From: Candidatus Peribacteria bacterium
GTDB taxonomy: Bacteria; Patescibacteriota; Gracilibacteria; Peribacterales; Peribacteraceae
Assembly (NCBI GenBank): GCA_020632295.1
Contig: JACKFU010000001.1
Coordinates: forward strand, 186,001-250,000
Direction of reading: 5' to 3'
DNA length: 64,000 bases
Program-made: the position numbers and the translations under genes
Notes under the pieces: generated by a model
Databases searched by the model: none
Seen by the model: only the letters and a program-made list of their open reading frames with translations
Told to the model about the DNA's origin: nothing
Shown here: one piece after another, positions 25,566 through 34,539 of the stretch
Layout of the letters: every line of letters begins with the position of its first letter
Position numbering within the stretch: the first letter of the stretch is position 1

Positions 25566-25730
25566 AATTTGTTGAGCCTCTGGATGTTCTAATCGATATT
25601 CTGCATCAAGTTTCCGAATAACTTTCATTACTATTGCAATCTTCTCCTCAGAAAGCTTCATCTTATTCCTGAGCATTTGTTCAACTTCTTGTTCATCAAC
25701 TCGGATAATTGGCATACGAGCATAGTACAT
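25551..25730 (-). CDS. Small helical protein, 59 aa
   Basis: MYYARMPIIRVDEQEVEQML then RNKMKLSEEKIAIVMKVIRK: amphipathic helices, soluble, no family recognised. The frame continues upstream without interruption to a TAG at about 25773. Beyond that stop the same frame reads the alternative recombinase tail (QVLFERT) and the attachment site. In the circular element this gene lies just downstream of the recombinase on the same strand, so it is a candidate accessory or directionality factor. That role is inference from position. Confidence 0.5.
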   Translation of the reverse strand: MYYARMPIIRVDEQEVEQMLRNKMKLSEEKIAIVMKVIRKLDAEYRLEHPEAQQISGCL

Positions 25731-25816
25731 GTTTTCAGCTTTCGACCAAAGTAAGTCAGCAAATTGAAAGTACTATGTTCTTTCAAAGAGAACCTGCTTT
25801 GCCGGATCACCCATAG

Positions 25817-25869
25817 TTCTGATAACGTTCAGTACGCCCTGCCATAACTCAATCAATTCCGGCTTCTTG
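25817..25869. repeat. Complete attP-like site between two elements
   Basis: 53 bp combining the P arm (TTCTGATAACGTTCAGTACG...) with the 32-bp core/P' arm found at 1520-1551. Length and two-arm layout suit a serine-recombinase attP. The P arm recurs at 27660-27680. Confidence 0.65.
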
Positions 25870-25947
25870 CAAGTGCATCAGTTGATCAGTTTTCTCGCAA
25901 AATGGTCGACACTACAGCAGCTTGATAGGCATGCTCCAACGCAAGCG

Positions 25948-26301
25948 ATGGGGACCACCAAACCAAACAAAGGCGTTTCAGCTGTTGATGGGTTGTCTGA
26001 TACTGCACTCATGGACGAGCTGTTCACGCGTAGACTTTCCAAGGAAGCGATAATCGCCCTAGTAGAACGACTCTTGATGCTTGAACATCGTGATCTCGTT
26101 GTATCGCTGCTGGGCAGTGAGCGGCTGTCTGCTAAGGAAGCGTCAAAGCTCCTCAATCTCAGCCCTGTTTCAGTGCGGAAATACTGTCAACAAGGAGTGT
26201 TGCAAGGGGTAAAAAAGGGCCGTGATTGGTTTGTATCTCGGGAAGAGATTGAGAGATATAACCGTGAACGTCGCTCGCCCGGAAAGCCACCAAGTTCGTA
26301 A
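25948..26301 (+). CDS. HTH_17 (excisionase-like) DNA-binding protein
   Basis: 117 residues from ATG 25948; the frame is open further upstream into the attachment site. The C-terminal 50 residues are a MerR/excisionase-type winged HTH: RLSAKEASKLLNLSPVSVRK, then GRDWFVSREEIERYNRER. The N-terminal half is helical. It is the first gene of the short recombinase-less block, next to the attachment site, a position suited to a recombination directionality factor. The lack of an integrase in the block makes that worth testing. Confidence 0.65.
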   Translation: MGTTKPNKGVSAVDGLSDTALMDELFTRRLSKEAIIALVERLLMLEHRDLVVSLLGSERLSAKEASKLLNLSPVSVRKYCQQGVLQGVKKGRDWFVSREEIERYNRERRSPGKPPSS

Positions 26302-26453
26302 TCGTGGAAATAAAGGAAAGAAAGTAGGTTCGTTTCAGCTCCATTTGTGTTCATTTCCATTAACATTGAGCAATGCGTCAGCCATGTTTATAGGTATGAA
26401 TATAACGCTTAAAACCATTTAGTCCAGCAAGGAGCCTGAATAATCAGATATTA

Positions 26454-26792
26454 CTAAAGCTCAGTATCTATATGGCTTACGATAGATAGCAAACGCTCGC
26501 GGAGAACTGCGGTCTGTGGCTCAATAATCATCACAAAACCATTTTGAGTCTTCTGCTCGTGACGACATATTAGTCCTGCATCCTCGAGTTTCCTCAGGTG
26601 CTGACAAACGGCAGCGTCAGTTAGACAAAGTTCTTTGGCCAAGGAAGTTGCAACTACCGGCTTACTGTTGTGCATAATGCGAAACAGAATCTCTCTCGCA
26701 CGGGAACTGCCCAGTACTTTAAGCATCTTGCCCATTGCTGGATCATTGATGGGAGTCCTTTCCATCAATGATGGTATATATGTCTTCAACAT
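26454..26792 (-). CDS. ArsR-family winged-helix regulator
   Basis: 112 residues; a shorter start at 26765 is possible. LGSSRAREILFRIMHNSKPV, ATSLAKELCLTDAAVCQHLR and KLEDAGLICRHEQ match ArsR-type HTH domains. There is no clear CxC metal motif, only scattered Cys. Such small regulators usually repress nearby genes. It lies alone in the short block. Confidence 0.75.
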   Translation of the reverse strand: MLKTYIPSLMERTPINDPAMGKMLKVLGSSRAREILFRIMHNSKPVVATSLAKELCLTDAAVCQHLRKLEDAGLICRHEQKTQNGFVMIIEPQTAVLRERLLSIVSHIDTEL

Positions 26793-27110
26793 CCCTGTCT
26801 ACTCAATGGCCACCAAAGAAGCGGTTTTGGTTCTGCATTGGCAGGGTCACTCGAACCGAAATACGCTCGGCAGGCAGTGACTTAACTGCTCTGCGTTGTG
26901 GTGTTACTTTACATTGCAACCAATGTTGGTCATGCATTGTATGAATTGAGCCCTTGCATGGGTAATAGTGTCACCAAAACGTCACCAACAGATGCTTCAG
27001 TCTGAATCGATGGAAGCGGCAAAATCAAGACGATTTCGGGCCTGCTAGGTCAACCGTGGGTAGAAAGGCTGTTGGCTTCAGAGGATGACATTGAGCTACC
27101 ATAGGATGGT
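26793..27110. other. Intergenic, about 320 nt, nothing recognised
   Basis: No gene, tRNA, hairpin with T-run or long repeat found by eye. A short direct repeat (GTCACCAA twice near 26971-26990) is the only pattern. Confidence 0.35.
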
Positions 27111-27536
27111 ATGGCAATGAACCGACTGACCATCGACGAAATATTTGAGCAGCAGTTAAACGATCGGCAGCCGGATCCAATCGTCGCTGAATTCGTGTTA
27201 CGTCTTGATGACCAAGCGTCCTTGTTCATTCGTTCGGCTGAATCCGATGACTGGCCAGCCAACTATGAGTCCGGTCTCGAAATGTGTCGCATTACGCAGC
27301 AGGTCCGGCTTGAAATTGGCGAACTATACACGTTGGATCGCGTCAGTCGCAATAGGTTTGGAGAAACTCTGAAGCGAGTCGTAGACCTCATTTCCGACCC
27401 GATCCGATTCGCTCAAGCCTATTATCCTGCCGCGAATCAACAATGGGGCATGCGTGCGTTAACCAATATTACAGATCGTTACGATGAACTTGCCCGGACC
27501 TCAAGTTGTAATGAATCTTCACATTCCCCACGATAG
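27111..27536 (+). CDS. Hypothetical protein, 141 aa
   Basis: MAMNRLTIDEIFEQQLNDRQ at the start, helical, acidic, with RFAQAYYPAANQQWGMRAL near the C-terminus. No family recognised. Composition is GC-richer than element A's core. It lies just left of the right-hand attachment arm, in the recombinase-less block. Confidence 0.45.
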   Translation: MAMNRLTIDEIFEQQLNDRQPDPIVAEFVLRLDDQASLFIRSAESDDWPANYESGLEMCRITQQVRLEIGELYTLDRVSRNRFGETLKRVVDLISDPIRFAQAYYPAANQQWGMRALTNITDRYDELARTSSCNESSHSPR

Positions 27537-27659
27537 GTTTCGACTACACGCTGAAGCGTACAAATCCCCGCCAAATGATCGAAAAGCCAGCTTAGCGATT
27601 TGCTTGTCGTTGACTCCTCAAGGATGGTATCGTGCCGCTCCTATAGAATCCCATGGTTC

Positions 27660-27690
27660 TTCTGATAACGTTCAGTACGCACTGCAATAA
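27660..27690. repeat. attR-like site (P arm repeat)
   Basis: TTCTGATAACGTTCAGTACG plus C is identical over 21 bp to 25817-25837; after one mismatch CTGC is shared, then sequences diverge. Similarity also continues leftwards (CCATRGTTCT). Read as a P arm joined to the chromosomal B' arm. Confidence 0.6.
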
Positions 27691-27696
27691 ACCAAT

Positions 27697-28365
27697 TTGG
27701 ACGGATTTTCCTTGTTGGACCCATCTGGTGAGGTTACGCTTGAGTTAATGGAGCAACTGGAGAGTTTTGTATTTATGCATTGGGAATTGGCGCATAAATT
27801 CGAGCGCGTTGCGAACGCAAAATTGCGCGCGCAGAGCGACGAGTCGCTTGAAAATTATCCCGGTACAATTGCTGATATCGTTCAGGACATTCGACGATAT
27901 GGGTTGACGGCCTTGTGCCCACAATGTGGCAAATGCACCACCGAACTCGAAGTGGACGCGAAGCGTAATTTGATGTTCGTTCATGAGAATAATTTGCAAA
28001 AGCACGACTCTGAGGCGAGGCAGTTGGAGATTATCCCAAGGTCAGCTCTAGATGAACAGGGGTGGCTATGCGTTGCTGCTCCGATGACAGAAGCTCATTA
28101 TTCACCACTTAAAAGCCCCGAAATCCACAAAGCTTTGAGTGATCCGATGCGTTTTAAGATGTACGACATCTTACAGCGTTCCACGCAGCCACTATCGGTT
28201 AACGAACTATGGACACGTATCGGTCGTCGTTGCAATCCTGGCCATGCCGCACGGCAACTCAAAATCTTACTCAACGCCGGGTTACTCATTTCTTATAAAG
28301 TCGGTCGTGAGCGTCTATATGCATGCAACAAATCCCCCGTTGCTACTGTAAGTCAAGTGGGTTAA
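27697..28365 (+). CDS. Winged-helix protein with cysteine pair
   Basis: 222 residues from TTG 27697, or 205 from ATG 27748. The middle has CPQCGKCTTELEVD, a possible zinc site. The C-terminal 80 residues are an ArsR-like winged helix: HKALSDPMRFKMYDILQRST, LSVNELWTRIGRRCNPGHAA, LLNAGLLISYKVGRERLY. A transcription regulator is likely. It lies immediately right of the attR-like site, so it may be chromosomal or belong to an older insertion. Confidence 0.55.
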   Translation: MDGFSLLDPSGEVTLELMEQLESFVFMHWELAHKFERVANAKLRAQSDESLENYPGTIADIVQDIRRYGLTALCPQCGKCTTELEVDAKRNLMFVHENNLQKHDSEARQLEIIPRSALDEQGWLCVAAPMTEAHYSPLKSPEIHKALSDPMRFKMYDILQRSTQPLSVNELWTRIGRRCNPGHAARQLKILLNAGLLISYKVGRERLYACNKSPVATVSQVG

Positions 28366-28379
28366 GATCGAACTACCTT

Positions 28380-28535
28380 ATGACCCACTATTACTGCAAA
28401 GGCTCCTGTAACGGTTGTGCTGATGAAGCCGATCTTGATATGAGCAAACCTATCGTCTGCCAGGCGGAAACTTGCGAATTTCACGGGCAACCGCTTGAAA
28501 AATGCGATTGCGAGGACGGTAGTCACGAGGCATAA
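28380..28535 (+). CDS. Small cysteine-rich (probable zinc) protein, 51 aa
   Basis: MTHYYCKGSCNGCADEADLD, then CQAETCEFHGQPLEKCDCED. Seven Cys plus His in 51 residues suggest one or two zinc sites. Small proteins of this pattern (YYCKG-C ... CQA..C..HG.PLE.C.C.DG.H) are familiar from Patescibacteria; their function is unknown. Probably the first backbone gene to the right of the integrated region. Confidence 0.6.
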   Translation: MTHYYCKGSCNGCADEADLDMSKPIVCQAETCEFHGQPLEKCDCEDGSHEA

Positions 28536-28536
28536 C

Positions 28537-30072
28537 TTACTCTGTGCAGACATTGACCTTCTGATACTGTAGAAGATCTAACATGAAGTTATACGGGCTT
28601 TTCTGTATGCCTGTTTGTACGTACGCAGAAGCAGGAGGCACAGCACGTACCATGGCTTCGTGCATTGCAAGCGTCGTCGTAGGAGATGTACTGCCTTTCA
28701 GGTAATCGTATGCGAAAAGCTTGTCGTCATTCTGACGAACAAAGGCAATTCCTGCCTCGGTATCGATATATTCCACTGTTAACCCCCCTGAGAGATCTTC
28801 CGAAAGATGATGTATTGTCTGCAGTGTAGCGTCATTGAGAGTAAGGAGATCATCTCGCTGCTTTCTGTATAAATACATATTTTCTTTCTGGCCATAGCGT
28901 AGAAGCGTTACGCCATGGTGTGCATCATAGATGACCTCTCTATCATCATAACGACTGTCTCTGTATATCTCCTCAAGGAACGCTTCGCGCACTCTACGTT
29001 CTCTTCCGACATCTGTACGTCCAATGCTATGCACCACTTCTGCAGGTACGTTATTCAGCGGCGTAGTAATATCCTGTGAGGTATACGTCTTTTGAATCGC
29101 AAGTGTCTGCGCATCAATGAGTACTGTGCTATATCCTCCATAGATGTTCTTTGGAATCGCATAGGGATACTCCAGTCTCTGGCGCGCTAGCATTACCATG
29201 CTATTACCATCGGGAAGGAGCATCAATTCGTGTATATCAAGGTACTGAGCATCATATCCGCGTTTTCCAGAAACATCATAGTGTTCTAATACCGGCAACT
29301 GTTGCTCTTTACGTACCGCTAAACTCTCTCCATCAAGCGCAACGATGCTGTAGGGTTGCTTGTGTCCGTATGCCATACCGTATAAACGATTTCTCTCTTC
29401 ATCCCATACCATGTTGGTGAAGTATTGCATACCCTCGGGAAGCGTTACGAGATGGAATGATGTCGGCGTTTTACTTGCGTCAACATGGAGAATTTTTGCC
29501 GGCCGTGTGCGTAACACCTCATACGAACAATCTCCTGTACGCATGTCACAATTGTAGTCTCGCAATACGGTCTTCTCCTGAAAACGATAGTACGCTGTAT
29601 GGTCGCTTACCACGATACGTTCTACTTCCCACTTGGGACTTGACTCCTCTTCGGTCCAGAGCTTTTGCTCTGTATGTGAACCAGTTTGCATATCTATAAC
29701 GTTAGCGCTGGGTTTTGTATAGATAGTATCTGGTATGAAAATCATGTTTCCGTTTAAAAGTGCACCGCGCGCTTCATCTCTACTCAAGAAGACGGTGTTG
29801 TCACCGTAAGTCGTGCCTTGTCCTGGTGCACACGCAAGCGGTGATTTCCACCCTGTTGCGAGTCGGACAAGAACATCGGAGATACTCGATGTTGCCTGCG
29901 ATACGGTAATACTCTGCGTCGTAAACTGTAGGATAAGCTGTGTAATTTCCTCTGTTGCCCACTGCGGAATAGAGGACTGTGCAAATGAGGCACATGGCAT
30001 GCTAAGTGCCAGCACAGAGAGCACGATATGACGACGCCATTGCCTAGGGGACACAAACGTTTTTGTACGCAT
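28537..30072 (-). CDS. Secreted protein of unknown function, beta-propeller-like
   Basis: 511 residues from MRTKTFVS, chosen because a signal peptide follows (HIVLSVLALSMPCASFAQ). Residues about 35-75 (IPQWATEEITQLILQFTTQS, VSQATSSISDVLVRLA) repeat the N-terminal module of the gene upstream. The rest alternates short strands with value-like phrases (HELMLLPDGNSMVMLARQR, YSTVLIDAQTLAIQKTY), as in WD/YVTN-type propellers, but no family is certain. The start overlaps the preceding gene by 29 nt. Confidence 0.6.
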   Translation of the reverse strand: MRTKTFVSPRQWRRHIVLSVLALSMPCASFAQSSIPQWATEEITQLILQFTTQSITVSQATSSISDVLVRLATGWKSPLACAPGQGTTYGDNTVFLSRDEARGALLNGNMIFIPDTIYTKPSANVIDMQTGSHTEQKLWTEEESSPKWEVERIVVSDHTAYYRFQEKTVLRDYNCDMRTGDCSYEVLRTRPAKILHVDASKTPTSFHLVTLPEGMQYFTNMVWDEERNRLYGMAYGHKQPYSIVALDGESLAVRKEQQLPVLEHYDVSGKRGYDAQYLDIHELMLLPDGNSMVMLARQRLEYPYAIPKNIYGGYSTVLIDAQTLAIQKTYTSQDITTPLNNVPAEVVHSIGRTDVGRERRVREAFLEEIYRDSRYDDREVIYDAHHGVTLLRYGQKENMYLYRKQRDDLLTLNDATLQTIHHLSEDLSGGLTVEYIDTEAGIAFVRQNDDKLFAYDYLKGSTSPTTTLAMHEAMVRAVPPASAYVQTGIQKSPYNFMLDLLQYQKVNVCTE

Positions 30073-31204
30073 ACACTTTGTCAGGCAATGAGCTGGCTCC
30101 GGCAAGTTTTCCTGTTTTCGATGCAAGCCACAATGCAGTCGGACATCGGTTTTCCTCTAAGTCATACTGGATGTACGCATCATCTGGTGCACCATAACCG
30201 TACGTTTGGTTTTTCCAAATGCGGAACGTAAATGTTCCGTTTGGTGCAATGTACAGAGGCTTGTTGGTGTAATGCACACTGAGCATTTCGTCTGCTGCAG
30301 CGTCACGTTGCAACGTACCCTCCACCACGATGTTCTCGGTCTCCTCGCCTTCGTCTTCGAGAGTAACAGAGGTAATTTGAAGTCGTGCAGCAGATTCTGG
30401 TTCAACAATCGTAAAGTGTATTGTGAGCGCATCGAGTGGCGTAATAACTGGCGGTGCGTACGAACCGTTAACATAATTCCATTCGCTGACATACATTGTG
30501 TAGGTGTGGTCACCTGCAGTGTAATACTGAGGAAAACCTGTATGAGGAATAACGTTTGCATTGGTCATGACAGAACCTTTACCGGGTGCAATAAATTTTG
30601 TTTTCGTTCCTAGCGTATTGCCTGGCGCAGGACTGGATACCGGGTTGATGTATGCAAGATAGCCGTACGACTTCATGGTGATATTTTTGACGCATCCCAC
30701 AACACCAGGATTGCCACACTGTGTGTTTGCTGCGCGAATACCCGCAACACGCATATGTATCGTATCGGGATTCCCTGGATAGAGTTCTCCAGAATACTGT
30801 GCAGGGCAATCGCGAGGACAGGTTAAAAATTCACTCAAATAATTGCATTGTCCGTCACCACAAAGCTCGTAGCATACGCTTGGCTGTCCTGTGCAACTCC
30901 ATCCTTGGTCTAGGCGACACCACTGGTTGCAACCATCCTTCTTCGTGTCGACATTCCCGTCATCACAATGCTCGGAACCTTCGACTTTTCCATTGCCACA
31001 GCGCGGCTCTGCATTTGCCATTTCGACAATGACCGTCGAAACACGATCGATAGCCTGCGCTGTTGTCAGCGCACCTGTACTCAATTCAACAATAATTGTG
31101 CGCACCTGTTCCATTGCCCATGCAGGGATGGCATGTTGCGCATGTACACTCGTCATACCAAACATCCACACGACTGCGGCGAACATGTATACAGCTTTAC
31201 GCAT
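30044..31204 (-). CDS. Secreted Cys-rich (DUF4215-like) protein
   Basis: 386 residues from MRKAVYMFAAVVWMFG, a clear signal peptide ending SVHAQ. The N-module IPAWAMEQVRTIIVELSTGA, TTAQAIDRVSTVIVEMA is shared with the next gene. Then CGNGKVEGSEHCDDGN, DGCNQWCRLDQGWSC, the myxobacterial-type Cys-rich repeat (DUF4215), followed by CGDGQCNYLSEFLTCPRDC. The C-terminal half is beta-rich, likely an extracellular domain. Cell-surface or secreted, disulfide-rich; partner unknown. An upstream ATG (31219) is possible. Confidence 0.65.
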   Translation of the reverse strand: MRKAVYMFAAVVWMFGMTSVHAQHAIPAWAMEQVRTIIVELSTGALTTAQAIDRVSTVIVEMANAEPRCGNGKVEGSEHCDDGNVDTKKDGCNQWCRLDQGWSCTGQPSVCYELCGDGQCNYLSEFLTCPRDCPAQYSGELYPGNPDTIHMRVAGIRAANTQCGNPGVVGCVKNITMKSYGYLAYINPVSSPAPGNTLGTKTKFIAPGKGSVMTNANVIPHTGFPQYYTAGDHTYTMYVSEWNYVNGSYAPPVITPLDALTIHFTIVEPESAARLQITSVTLEDEGEETENIVVEGTLQRDAAADEMLSVHYTNKPLYIAPNGTFTFRIWKNQTYGYGAPDDAYIQYDLEENRCPTALWLASKTGKLAGASSLPDKVYAYKNVCVP

Positions 31205-31221
31205 GGGAGCAGTGTACATGA

Positions 31222-32124
31222 TTACTGATGCTCTGCCCACTCCTGCATCATCTTCACGCCTACCTTCCACCGCCCACGTTCACGAAATGCAGGAAGTGAT
31301 TGTTTTTTTGCAAGCGTTGCCAGTGACTGTGGTGAGTGGTGTGGGTACTGCTTGCCGATGATGCTGAGCGGTTGAATGCTATCGCCACGCAAGTACGTTA
31401 TGCGCTTATGCAAGCTCTCTTTTAGTAAGGCAGTGAGGAGATGTTCGAATGGTTTTTTTGAGCCGTCGTATTCATAGTCCACAAAGCAAGGGTAGTAATG
31501 ACTATGCTTTCCTTTGTTTGGAACAATAATGGGTGGGTAGCCATTGCTCTGTAGTTGAAAGTTTAAAAATGCACGACCGGTGCGCCCGTTTCCATCCAGG
31601 AAGGGGTGAATACGCTCGAACTCCAGGTGAAAGTAGATAATACGATCGAGAATATGCACACCATCATCATCGAATGCCGTTAGCAATTTTTCCATGAGTA
31701 CCGGCACTTCTTCTGGTGCGGGCGCAATGTGCGTACCGACTCGAACATGTTCGCTGAGTGCGCGGTAGCGACCTGCACAGTCATCTGCAATATTCGTGAG
31801 AAGTGTACGGTGTACAAGCAGTATCATCTCTTCAGTAAGCGATGCTTCTTTGGTAATTTTCGCCTGCAAAAATTCTTTTACCTTTGCGAGATTAATCGCT
31901 TCGAAAACCTCACGCTGTGAATGATTGGCAGGAATGTCTTGGTGGAGCAAAAGTTTCTCTGTTTCCTGAAGCGTCATCGTAGAATTTTCAATAGCGTTGC
32001 TGTTATACACGGACTCCGGAAGCTCTGCTTCCTCCAAAAGGGTAAGAAGCGCATCTTTACCAACGCGCAGGCTGTCGTATTGCTCTTTGAGCTCTTGCAG
32101 GTTATGAAGAGTAGTTCCGTGCAT
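31222..32124 (-). CDS. Fic-domain AMP transferase
   Basis: 300 residues. The active-site loop is HPFLDGNGRTGR (about residue 175), complete with catalytic His. An N-terminal YNSNAIENS fits the inhibitory helix motif [ST]xxxE[GN], so this is a class II, self-inhibited Fic protein. A winged-helix-like C-terminus follows (ATLAKKQSLPAFRERGRWKV). Fic proteins transfer AMP from ATP to Ser/Thr/Tyr of targets. Target unknown. Confidence 0.9.
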   Translation of the reverse strand: MHGTTLHNLQELKEQYDSLRVGKDALLTLLEEAELPESVYNSNAIENSTMTLQETEKLLLHQDIPANHSQREVFEAINLAKVKEFLQAKITKEASLTEEMILLVHRTLLTNIADDCAGRYRALSEHVRVGTHIAPAPEEVPVLMEKLLTAFDDDGVHILDRIIYFHLEFERIHPFLDGNGRTGRAFLNFQLQSNGYPPIIVPNKGKHSHYYPCFVDYEYDGSKKPFEHLLTALLKESLHKRITYLRGDSIQPLSIIGKQYPHHSPQSLATLAKKQSLPAFRERGRWKVGVKMMQEWAEHQ

Positions 32125-32178
32125 TTTATGGTTGAAAATATGCTTTTATACTATCAAATTCAACTATAAAAGTCAAGG

Positions 32179-34539
32179 CTACTTCTTCTTTCTATATCCT
32201 CCCTTGCGAGGCGGCGCATTGCGCTTTTTCTCCAGAAGTTCGCAGGCGGTAATGAGATCGATATCTTCTGGAAGAATGCGCTTTGGAATTGAGGCATTGG
32301 TTTTTCCATCGGTCACATAGGGGCCGTAGCGACCTTCTTTTACGAGGACATCACCATTGGTATTGGGATCTTTTCCGAGGGACTTCAGCGGCTCAGCTTC
32401 TGCCTTTTTGCGATCTTTTGCCTCAGAAATAAGTGTCTCTGCTTGTGCCAAGTCGACATCAGATGGATCGACATCTTTCGGAAGGGAAACGGTAATCTTT
32501 CCCCACTTGATGTAGGGACCAAAGCGTCCTTTATTCACCGTTACTTCTTCGCCATCTTTCTTCCCAATGTTTCGTGGGAAGCTGAGGAGCTTCAGCGCTT
32601 GCTCTAGCGTGATGTTTTCTTTGGTCATTCCTTCGCCGAGCGATGAACTTTTTGGCTTTCCTTTAACTTTTCCGTCTTTTACATCTGCTGGTGTCCCCAC
32701 CTGTACATATGGACCAAATCGTCCAGTAAGGACAACGATATCCAGACCTGACTGCTCGTCTGTGCCGAGGACGCGTTCTTTGAGTACGTCTTCCTTCTTT
32801 ACCTCTTTCCCTTTTGCATCGACAAGATCTTTAAACGGGCCGTAGAAATGTTTAAGGAACGTTGGCCTGTCTTCTTTGCCTTCCGCAATATCATCGAGTT
32901 TCTGCTCCATCTGCGCTGTAAACTTGAGGTCAACAATATCGGTAAAGTGATTCGTCAGAAGATCTGTTACGGTGAAGGCAACGTCTTCTGGTGCGAGTTG
33001 TTTTCCATCTTTTTTAATGTATCCGCGCTGCTGCACTGTAGAGATAGTTGGTGCGTATGTTGATGGTCGGCCAATGCCCTCCTCTTCTAACTTCTTGACC
33101 AAGCTTGCCTCGGTGTAGCGTGGAGGTGGTTTGGTGAAATGCTGCTCTGGTGTCACATGATCACATGTGATCTTTTCACCTTCGTACAGGGCTGGAAGGA
33201 ATTTTTCACCTGCCTTCTCATCTGCTTCTTCATCGTCTTTGCGATGGGTATCAGTCGATGCATCAGTTCCTTCGGAGTAGACGCGGTAGTACCCATCAAA
33301 CAGCACCGTCTGGCCTGTCGCGCGAAACGTATAATTTGCCGCGCTAATGTCTGCGCCTACACGCTTGAGTTCGACCGCTGCCATCTGCGTTGCCATCGTA
33401 CGATTCCAGATGAGGGTATACAGCTTAAGTTGCTGGTGATCGAGTTCGCTTTTTAACGACTCTGGCGTTCGGCTCATCTCTGTTGGACGAATAGCTTCAT
33501 GTGCTTCCTGTGCCCCTTTACTTTTCGTCTTGTACCGACGAGGCTCGGAGAGCACGTACTCACGACCATAGAGTTTTTCGATAGTTGCCTTAGTATCATC
33601 GAGCGCTTTCTGGCTTAAGTTGACGCTGTCGGTACGCATGTACGTGATGAGACCGGTCTGCCCTTCGCCCTTACCAAGACTAATTCCTTCGTAAAGTTGC
33701 TGGGCAACCACCATGGTCTGCTTCACAGAAAAACCCAGCTTTCGCCCGGCCTCTTGCTGCAATGTTGAGGTAGTAAATGGTGGTGGAGGACTTTTCTTGA
33801 GCTCCTTCTCTTCTATAGCTGCGACACTCCAGTCTGCACCCGTTACTGCGCTGAGCACTGCATCGGACTCCTCTTTGTTTGTTGGGACAAACTTCTTGCC
33901 GTCTTTGGCTTTCAGTTCTGCAGTGAATGCATCACTCTTACTGTTAAGGAGGTCTGCTTCAATGGTCCAATATTCTTCTGGTTTGAATGCTTGAATCTCG
34001 CGCTCACGATCGACAATGATACGCACGGCAACCGATTGCACACGACCAGCAGAGAGGCCCCGGTAGACCTTCTTCCACAGAAATGGCGAGAGGGTGTAGC
34101 CCACTAGTCGGTCGAGGATACGCCTCGCTTGCTGTGCTTCGACAAGTTTCTCGTTGATGTCTCTGGGATTTGCTACCGCTTCATCGATTGCCGTCTTCGT
34201 AATTTCATGGAAGACGATACGGTGCACCTGCTGATCTTTTTTAATCTTGAGTGCCTGTACGAGATGCCAGCCAATTGCCTCTCCTTCGCGATCTTCATCT
34301 GTTGCGATCCAGAGGCTTTCTGCGTTCTTCAACTCCTTTTGTAAGGTAGAGATGACAGATTTTTTATCGTCAGAAATTTCGTACTCTGGTTCAAAGTTGT
34401 TCTCGACGTCGACGGCGAGCCCGGAGCTTGGAAGATCACGCACATGCCCCATGCTTGCATGGACACTGTAGTCCTTTCCTAAAAATTTTTTGATGGTCTT
34501 TGCCTTCGTTGGTGACTCGACAATGACGAGGTGGGACAT
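32179..34539 (-). CDS. topA: DNA topoisomerase I
   Basis: 786 residues. TOPRIM start HLVIVESPTKAKTIKKFLG, acidic motif TDEDREGEAIGW, active-site Tyr in GLITYMRTDSVNLS (about residue 300). Instead of tetra-Cys zinc ribbons, the C-terminus carries three TopA_C repeats: GRFGPYVQVG, GRFGPYIKWG, GRYGPYVTDG. It ends in a basic tail (KKRNAPPRKGGYRKKK). It relaxes negative supercoils. Lies divergent to the HU gene across 310 nt. Confidence 0.95.
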   Translation of the reverse strand: MSHLVIVESPTKAKTIKKFLGKDYSVHASMGHVRDLPSSGLAVDVENNFEPEYEISDDKKSVISTLQKELKNAESLWIATDEDREGEAIGWHLVQALKIKKDQQVHRIVFHEITKTAIDEAVANPRDINEKLVEAQQARRILDRLVGYTLSPFLWKKVYRGLSAGRVQSVAVRIIVDREREIQAFKPEEYWTIEADLLNSKSDAFTAELKAKDGKKFVPTNKEESDAVLSAVTGADWSVAAIEEKELKKSPPPPFTTSTLQQEAGRKLGFSVKQTMVVAQQLYEGISLGKGEGQTGLITYMRTDSVNLSQKALDDTKATIEKLYGREYVLSEPRRYKTKSKGAQEAHEAIRPTEMSRTPESLKSELDHQQLKLYTLIWNRTMATQMAAVELKRVGADISAANYTFRATGQTVLFDGYYRVYSEGTDASTDTHRKDDEEADEKAGEKFLPALYEGEKITCDHVTPEQHFTKPPPRYTEASLVKKLEEEGIGRPSTYAPTISTVQQRGYIKKDGKQLAPEDVAFTVTDLLTNHFTDIVDLKFTAQMEQKLDDIAEGKEDRPTFLKHFYGPFKDLVDAKGKEVKKEDVLKERVLGTDEQSGLDIVVLTGRFGPYVQVGTPADVKDGKVKGKPKSSSLGEGMTKENITLEQALKLLSFPRNIGKKDGEEVTVNKGRFGPYIKWGKITVSLPKDVDPSDVDLAQAETLISEAKDRKKAEAEPLKSLGKDPNTNGDVLVKEGRYGPYVTDGKTNASIPKRILPEDIDLITACELLEKKRNAPPRKGGYRKKK

